11,717 nucleotides of DNA from an uncultured Spirochaetia bacterium (GTDB lineage Bacteria; Spirochaetota; CALGPD01), in contig CALGPD010000402.1 of the NCBI GenBank assembly GCA_937960625.1, positions 1-11,717 of the forward strand, written 5' to 3'. Positions 1 through 4,269 of this stretch are shown here, in pieces. The notes under the pieces were generated by a model. That model was not told where the DNA came from. It did not search any database and was given only the letters and a program-made list of their open reading frames with translations. A program made the position numbers and the translations under genes. Position 1 is the stretch's first letter; each line of letters opens with the position of its first letter.

Positions 1-3
1 TTA

Positions 4-435
4 ATGGATCAGACCGAAAATCCGGAATTGAAATCTCAGGAAATAATTAAAGCTGCAAAGCTAATTCTCAATGAAATGGATGAGGATATTAATATTTCGA
101 TAATGTTGTGTGAACCGGACACTATTAAAGAGCTTAACAGTAAATACCGGGATAAAGATAAACCGACTGATGTTTTATCATTTATTTACGGAACTAACGG
201 GTTTTTTAATGATGAAGAAAGTTTTTTCGGAGAGATTATTATTTGTCCGGAAATAGCAAGGCGGCAATATGAAGAATACGGCGGCACTTTTAATTCTGAA
301 ATAAAAAGATTGTTGGTTCACGGTGTATTACATATTTTAGGATATGACCATGAAATATCCGGGAAAGAGGAAAATAGGATGAATGAAAAGCAGGAAATGC
401 TTTTACAAAAATTGGAGGACGTTAATTTATGTTAA
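4..435 (+). CDS. ybeY: Endoribonuclease YbeY, rRNA maturation factor
   Basis: This is a zinc-dependent endoribonuclease that, in the known family, acts in the cytoplasm on 16S rRNA 3'-end maturation and 70S ribosome quality control. The 143-residue length is typical. The family signature HGVLHILGYDH lies at residues 106-116 and supplies the three zinc-binding histidines H106, H110 and H116. The upstream conserved block NSKYRDKDKPTDVLSF is at residues 45-60, and a MNEKQE segment follows near residue 126. The ATG is preceded directly by TTA, so an upstream gene outside the window could end with a TAA overlapping this start (bases 2-4). This would fit the common order phoH/ybeZ-ybeY-ybeX. The 3' end overlaps the next gene by 7 bases, which suggests translational coupling. 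Nothing is missing from the active site. Confidence 0.96.
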   Translation: MDQTENPELKSQEIIKAAKLILNEMDEDINISIMLCEPDTIKELNSKYRDKDKPTDVLSFIYGTNGFFNDEESFFGEIIICPEIARRQYEEYGGTFNSEIKRLLVHGVLHILGYDHEISGKEENRMNEKQEMLLQKLEDVNLC

Positions 436-1226
436 GCGTTTTCGGATTTAACAAGAAAAAGGGAAATAGCAAAGATGTTCAGGAGCTCGATGACGAAGCC
501 CTGGAGATGATGGATAAGGTTAGGGGGTTAAAACAAACTACAGCCAAAGAAATAATGGTCCCGCGAATTGACATTATAAGTGTTAAACTGCAAAGTAAAC
601 TTAGAGAAGTTGTGGAAAAGTTTCAGGATGGAGGCTATTCAAGACTGCCTGTTTTTGATAAAACAGTAGATGATATAGTTGGCATAATTTATATTAAAGA
701 TTTATTTAATATGATTGTAAAAGAGATTAACCTAGATGAAACAGAACTTGATCAGGAAATGCTAAAGCAAGCTTATTTCGTTCCTGAAACAAAAAAAATT
801 AACGTATTGCTGAAGGAATTCCAAAATAAGAAGATACACCTTGCGATTGTAGTGGACGAATACGGAGGTTTTTCTGGAATTGTAACCCTTGAAGATATTT
901 TAGAAGAAATTGTCGGTGAAATTCAGGATGAATATGATGACGAGGATGAAGACGTTATTCGAGTTGACAGGAATACTTTTAACTGTGATGCGCGGGGAGA
1001 TATTGAAGAAATCAATAAAAAACTTAATATAGATCTTCCTCTTGATAACGTAGATACTCTTGGAGGATTTGTTTATAATTTATTTGGAAAAATACCCCAT
1101 AGAGATGATAATACAAGTTATGAGAATATTGACTTTAAAATATTAAGTATTGAGAAAAATATTATTGATAGAATTTTAGTTACAATTAATGAAAAACCCA
1201 CTGAGGAAAATTCTATTGAAGATTAA
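429..1226 (+). CDS. CorC/YbeX-like CBS-pair protein with CorC-HlyC domain
   Basis: A soluble 265-residue protein of the CorC/HlyC (YbeX) family. Homologues are linked to Mg/Co efflux and, for E. coli YbeX, to ribosome metabolism, but the biochemical role is not settled. Two CBS domains at about residues 40-98 and 108-160 carry the hallmark EIMVPRIDI (41-49) and the VVDEYGG...TLEDILEEIVGEI block (141-165). These form an adenosine-nucleotide-binding Bateman module. The C-terminal CorC-HlyC/transporter-associated domain spans about 176-256. There is no N-terminal DUF21 membrane domain, so this is the short soluble type rather than the membrane-bound CNNM/YhdP type. SD GGAGG lies at 414-418, 10 bases before the ATG. 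The ATG sits in ATGTTAA, overlapping the ybeY stop, and the ybeY-ybeX pairing is widely conserved. Confidence 0.93.
   Translation: MLSVFGFNKKKGNSKDVQELDDEALEMMDKVRGLKQTTAKEIMVPRIDIISVKLQSKLREVVEKFQDGGYSRLPVFDKTVDDIVGIIYIKDLFNMIVKEINLDETELDQEMLKQAYFVPETKKINVLLKEFQNKKIHLAIVVDEYGGFSGIVTLEDILEEIVGEIQDEYDDEDEDVIRVDRNTFNCDARGDIEEINKKLNIDLPLDNVDTLGGFVYNLFGKIPHRDDNTSYENIDFKILSIEKNIIDRILVTINEKPTEENSIED
1203..1206 (+). promoter_or_regulatory. Ribosome-binding site deciding the recO start
   Basis: GAGG lies 9 bases before TTG 1216, inside the 3' end of the CBS gene. It favours the TTG over the in-frame ATG at 1189 and implies translational coupling. Confidence 0.6.
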
Positions 1227-1956
1227 AGTTGAAGCTATTACTTTAGGCAGCTTTCCTTTTGGAGAGTCTCATAAAGTTATTGTTTTGATGACCAAAAATA
1301 ATGGAATACTTAAAGGCGTTGCGCATGGCGTTAGAAAGCCAACGAGTAAATTCGCATCTTCAATGGAAATGTTTAATACTGTTGAATTATTACTTCAATC
1401 ATCAAAAAACTCGGATTTATATTCAATCCGTGAACACAGTGTAATTACAGGCCGTCATGAAATAAGACAGAACCCAAATTTAATGGGATATTTTTTTTAC
1501 CTTTCTGAGTTTTTAAATGAGTTCTATAAAATTGCATCACATGACAAAAACGTGTTTAATCTGGTTAACGAATATCTCGATGCCTTTGGTTCAGGAAATA
1601 ATTTGTATTCTTTATTCCGTGCATTAACCGTAAAATTAATATTTGAATCCGGTTTTGTTGGTGAACCTTATTATTGCAGTGAATGCACTAAACAGGTTTC
1701 AAGCATAAAGTTAAGTCCGAGAGCAGGGTATTTTTTTTGTGAAAATTGCGCAAATGATGTTTACGCGGAAACAATTACTACCGGCAGTGTAAAACTTCTT
1801 ATAAAACTAAATAATTCAAGTATTGAAGAAATAAAAAGGATAAAAATAAATCAAATACAGAAAAAAGAGCTTGATAATATTGTTAATACCATTGTGAAGG
1901 GGATATTCGGTAAAAAATTAAAGTCGGAACAGTATATATATTTAAATGCAAAGTAA
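1216..1956 (+). CDS. recO: DNA repair protein RecO (TTG start)
   Basis: RecO is a mediator of RecF-pathway recombinational repair: with RecR it loads RecA onto SSB-coated single-stranded DNA. The N-terminal OB-fold begins KVEAITLGSFPFGESHKVIV, as in family members. A zinc-ribbon Cys quartet of two CxxC pairs is present at C154/C157 and C175/C178. An ATG at 1189 is in frame but would add an atypical basic nine-residue extension and has no good SD. I prefer the TTG at 1216 because GAGG (1203-1206) lies 9 bases upstream and the protein then starts MKIKVEAI, matching RecO N-termini. This gives 246 residues and an 11-base overlap with the CBS gene. The 3' end overlaps or abuts the next gene. Identity is clear; the start is inferred. 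Confidence 0.92.
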   Translation: MKIKVEAITLGSFPFGESHKVIVLMTKNNGILKGVAHGVRKPTSKFASSMEMFNTVELLLQSSKNSDLYSIREHSVITGRHEIRQNPNLMGYFFYLSEFLNEFYKIASHDKNVFNLVNEYLDAFGSGNNLYSLFRALTVKLIFESGFVGEPYYCSECTKQVSSIKLSPRAGYFFCENCANDVYAETITTGSVKLLIKLNNSSIEEIKRIKINQIQKKELDNIVNTIVKGIFGKKLKSEQYIYLNAK

Positions 1957-1960
1957 GGAG
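1955..1960 (+). promoter_or_regulatory. Ribosome-binding site deciding the AhpD-like start
   Basis: A strong AAGGAG overlaps the last bases of recO and lies 6 bases before TTG 1967. It makes TTG a better start than the ATG at 1946, which precedes the SD. Confidence 0.65.
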
Positions 1961-1966
1961 CTTAAA

Positions 1967-2398
1967 TTGTTTTTTAATCCATTTAAGTTGATGATGAAGT
2001 CTAAAACATTTTTTTATAAAGAAAATCCCAAGACTTTAACGGTTTTGTATAACATAAGTTTTCTCACCCCTGAAATTAAGAAACTCGTTATTCTATATAG
2101 TTCAATTAAAAATGATTGTGAATATTGTTTTGAAAATTATTTCACGGCACTAAAGGAAATAAAATTTTCAAAAGAAAAAATTAATTCGCTTAAACAAAAA
2201 AATATAAACTTAAGTCTATTTAGTGATAAGGAAAAAACTGTAATTGAGTATATTGATAGTTGGTTTGAACAGAATGGATTTACTTCTGCTGTTAAATCCC
2301 GCCTTAGTGATTATTTTACTATAGCTCAAGCTCTGGAGATTGATGCATTATTATCAACGGGTAGTTTTATCAGCAAATTTTTAAATCTTGCTTCCTAA
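1967..2398 (+). CDS. AhpD/carboxymuconolactone-decarboxylase-like protein
   Basis: A small alpha-helical protein of the AhpD-like superfamily. Known members include peroxidase-linked disulfide reductases and decarboxylases. The segment PEIKKLVILYSSIKNDCEYC contains the typical E...(S)xxNxCxYC arrangement, with the CxxC at C51 and C54. In AhpD a His lies four residues after the second Cys; here that position is Tyr (Y58), so the proton-relay His seems absent and classic peroxidase-reductase activity is uncertain. The probable start is TTG 1967, with SD AAGGAG (1955-1960) 6 bases upstream, giving 143 residues. An alternative ATG at 1946 lies inside recO, adds seven residues and has no SD. The gene follows recO as the last of the + strand run and converges on the small ORF at 2402 with a 3-bp gap. 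Substrate unknown. Confidence 0.72.
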   Translation: MFFNPFKLMMKSKTFFYKENPKTLTVLYNISFLTPEIKKLVILYSSIKNDCEYCFENYFTALKEIKFSKEKINSLKQKNINLSLFSDKEKTVIEYIDSWFEQNGFTSAVKSRLSDYFTIAQALEIDALLSTGSFISKFLNLAS

Positions 2399-2401
2399 TT
2401 A

Positions 2402-2581
2402 TTATCCGGCTTTTTTGTTAAAATTATTGTTTTTGTTGATCAATAAATCCCTAAAGTTAAGCACGTTTGTTTTTTTTTCAAATTGTTCCTTGTCTTGGTT
2501 TTGAGAGTTATTCCCGTTGTTTTTGTTGAAATTATTATTACTGAAAAATAGGTTAGCCGTTGTCTTGTTATGGATTTTCAC
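2402..2581 (-). CDS. Small Asn-rich hypothetical protein
   Basis: A 59-residue ORF with no recognised family. I chose GTG 2581 as the start because AAGGAG lies 9 bases upstream on the minus strand. The frame stays open further upstream to a GTG at 2674, but that start lies inside the transporter gene and has no SD. The product begins MKIHNKTTANLFF and is highly polar: Asn makes up roughly a quarter of it, in clusters such as NNNFNKNNGNN near the middle and NKNNNFNKKAG at the C-terminus. There is no signal peptide, membrane helix or Cys. It follows the metal transporter on the same strand, so the two may share a transcript. Its SD lies in an inverted repeat. The low-complexity composition means it could be non-coding; the SD is the main support. 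Confidence 0.4.
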   Translation of the reverse strand: MKIHNKTTANLFFSNNNFNKNNGNNSQNQDKEQFEKKTNVLNFRDLLINKNNNFNKKAG

Positions 2582-2587
2582 GTTTAT

Positions 2588-2620
2588 TTTCTCCTTTTTG
2601 ATTAAATAATAAAGGAGAAA
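2588..2620 (-). promoter_or_regulatory. Inverted repeat covering the small ORF ribosome-binding site
   Basis: A perfect 10-bp inverted repeat: arms TTTCTCCTTT (2588-2597) and AAAGGAGAAA (2611-2620), with a 13-base loop. On the minus-strand transcript the distal arm carries the AAGGAG SD of the GTG 2581 ORF, and the proximal arm carries a CUCCUUU anti-SD-like sequence. Folding would hide the SD. It could instead be a weak terminator for the transporter, but only 4 of 10 pairs are G-C and no U-tract follows. Confidence 0.5.
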
Positions 2621-2660
2621 GTTTAAAAAATCCCGACACAAAGTGGCGAAAATTATAACT

Positions 2661-3527
2661 TTAAACTTCAACACCGAGCCAAATTCTAATGAGATATCCT
2701 ATACCAAAGGAAAACGCTGCTACACCTAAGCTAATAGCTACCATAGCGCCGAATCTGTTTCCGAATTTAAGCGATTTTGCTACAGAAGTATAAAACGTGA
2801 AAATTAAAATAATAACTACAGCGTTTAAAACCGTAAACCCCAGGCAGAAATAAGGGTCAGTGAAAACAAGGTAAGGAAAAATTAAAAATGCAACCGCAAA
2901 TATGTAAGCAATGCCGGTAAAAAACGCTGCTTTTAACGGTTTTTTATCCCCGCCTTCTTCTTTTTCGGATAAGTATTCTGATGCTGCCATGGAAAAAGAT
3001 GCAGAAATACCTGTTACCAACCCTGCAAGCGCGATAAGAGAAGTTTTTCTAAGCGCAAAGGTCAGACCGGCTAGCGCGCCGGTTAGTTCTACCAGTGCAT
3101 CGTTTAAACCGAGTACAATAGAACTTGAATACTTTAAACGCTCCTCATCGATTAATTCAATAAGCTTTTCTTCATGAGCGTGTTCATCGTTAATAATATT
3201 TCTTACATCTGGATATTTTAAAGCTAACTTTTCATAACTTTCCTGAGCATTGTCTTCGCCATTTTCCATTAACTTAATACCGAAAGTAATCCCCAGCAAA
3301 CGGGAAATAAATACATAGAACCATATCTTGATTTTAGACGGTTTAACTTCTTTATCTGTGTAATTTTTCCAGAACTCATAATGCCTTTTTTCGTCTTTTG
3401 CAATTTGTTCTAATATTGCTTTGTTATTTTTATCTTTAACCCGTTTGGCAAGTCTATTATAAATATGATGTTCTGTTATTTCGCTTTTTTGCGCTCTGAT
3501 TATAAATTTGTACGTTGTTTTATCCAT
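2661..3527 (-). CDS. VIT1/CCC1-family metal transporter with N-terminal ferritin-like domain
   Basis: A probable membrane Fe(II)/Mn(II) transporter of 288 residues. Residues 1-130 form a rubrerythrin/ferritin-like domain with likely metal ligands E16, E19, E46xxH49 (DEKRHYEFW), E99 and E115-H116xH118-E119. Residues 136-288 form the VIT/CCC1 domain with about five membrane helices. Helix 1 has the hallmark GLNDALVELTGALAGL, with D143 and E147. Helix 2 ends SMAASEYLS, with M180 and E184. The long Glu-rich cytoplasmic metal-binding insert of plant VIT1 between helices 2 and 3 is reduced to a short EKEEGGDKK linker, and the ferritin-like domain may take its place. Bacterial proteins of this fused architecture are known and are thought to export or sequester iron. 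No SD precedes the ATG; a promoter-like -10 lies only 9 bases upstream. The metal is inferred, not shown. Confidence 0.88.
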   Translation of the reverse strand: MDKTTYKFIIRAQKSEITEHHIYNRLAKRVKDKNNKAILEQIAKDEKRHYEFWKNYTDKEVKPSKIKIWFYVFISRLLGITFGIKLMENGEDNAQESYEKLALKYPDVRNIINDEHAHEEKLIELIDEERLKYSSSIVLGLNDALVELTGALAGLTFALRKTSLIALAGLVTGISASFSMAASEYLSEKEEGGDKKPLKAAFFTGIAYIFAVAFLIFPYLVFTDPYFCLGFTVLNAVVIILIFTFYTSVAKSLKFGNRFGAMVAISLGVAAFSFGIGYLIRIWLGVEV

Positions 3528-3536
3528 AAAATAAAT

Positions 3537-3565
3537 ATAATACCTTGAAATTTCATTGTTATAAA
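3537..3565 (-). promoter_or_regulatory. Putative sigma-70 promoter of the metal transporter
   Basis: On the minus strand, TTTATA (3560-3565) and TATTAT (3537-3542) are separated by exactly 17 bases. The -10 is close to consensus and the -35 is weak. Transcription would begin near 3530, about 3 bases before the ATG, giving a leaderless or near-leaderless message, which fits the lack of an SD. In such AT-rich DNA chance matches are common. Confidence 0.35.
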
Positions 3566-3698
3566 TTTATTATAAACTTCTAAGAAAACAGAAGAAATAG
3601 AAACAGTAAAAATTATTGTTGCTTCGATTGCAATAAATAATGTAATTTGTTTTATATCTGAATCTCTTTTGATATTAACAAACTTTAAAAGGTAAAAG

Positions 3699-4124
3699 AT
3701 GAAAAAAAACAATTTATTCAAAATTATTTTAACGGTTCTTGTTTTATTATCCTGCTCGATGATATTTTCCGGCCAAACTAGTTTCAAAAACATTGAGAAG
3801 GAATTAAGCGCCTGCATGAAAAAAAACCCTTCAACTTACGGAACTAACCAATGTATTTTTCATGCGCGGAAAAAGTGGGATATGCTGCTTAATAAGATTT
3901 ATAAAAATTTATTGAAAATATTACCTGCAAAAATAAAGTATGACTTAAAGCAATCTCAAATCCGATGGCTTAGGTTTTACAATTATGAAAAAGCTTTTCT
4001 CCGTTCAATGTATTATCCTAGTAGAGGGAGTATGTATAGAACAGCGCTTAATCTTGCATTAATGAATTTAAAAAAAGCGCGCGTGTTACAGCTGGCTGAT
4101 TACTTCGCTATGAATAACGAATAA
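3699..4124 (+). CDS. LprI-like (DUF1311) exported protein, probable lipoprotein
   Basis: A 141-residue exported protein. The N-terminus has a basic MKKNNLFK segment, a hydrophobic core to residue 17, and LLSC19, an acceptable though not ideal lipobox; alternatively it is cleaved near SGQ26. The mature part resembles the LprI/DUF1311 family: Cys39 and Cys52 flank a loop, followed by W60, a DMLLNKIYKNLLKIL segment (61-74), and KxxLKQSQIRWLRF with Q87 and W90. Some members of this family inhibit lysozyme (M. tuberculosis LprI), but most are uncharacterised, so inhibition here is only a possibility. The family's later Cys, after the W-x-x-(Y/F)-R/N region, appears replaced. SD AAGG (3689-3692) is 6 bases upstream of the ATG. 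It shares its 171-bp upstream region with the divergent metal transporter. Confidence 0.66.
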   Translation: MKKNNLFKIILTVLVLLSCSMIFSGQTSFKNIEKELSACMKKNPSTYGTNQCIFHARKKWDMLLNKIYKNLLKILPAKIKYDLKQSQIRWLRFYNYEKAFLRSMYYPSRGSMYRTALNLALMNLKKARVLQLADYFAMNNE

Positions 4125-4212
4125 ACTTTAAAAAGATTGAAATTGAATTTATTTATTACACTTTCTAAAATTTTCTTTATTTTACAAAAAAAATATAAAA
4201 TTTATAAAACTG

Positions 4213-4240
4213 TTTACATAATTTATTGTTGATGTATAAT
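4213..4240 (+). promoter_or_regulatory. Putative sigma-70 promoter of the kinase gene
   Basis: TTTACA (4213-4218) and a perfect TATAAT (4235-4240) are separated by 16 bases. Transcription would start near 4247, leaving a 5' leader of about 23 bases before ATG 4270. The leader has no good SD, only AAAGAAAAG directly before the ATG. Confidence 0.6.
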
Positions 4241-4269
4241 TAAGATATAAAATATCAGTAAAAGAAAAG

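Noticed and set aside
2582..2674. A 31-codon N-terminal extension of the small Asn-rich ORF starting at GTG 2674
   Set aside because: The start lies inside the transporter gene without an SD, and the extension runs through the inverted repeat; GTG 2581 has a proper SD.
3500..3817. A 105-codon minus-strand ORF across the divergent intergenic region
   Set aside because: It overlaps the transporter start and the LprI-like gene on the opposite strand, has no SD, and its low-complexity hydrophobic sequence reflects AT-rich DNA; it is most likely spurious.
4125..4269. Terminator after the LprI-like gene
   Set aside because: The stretch is AT-only with poly-T and poly-A runs but no stem I could pair; only the kinase promoter is supported there.
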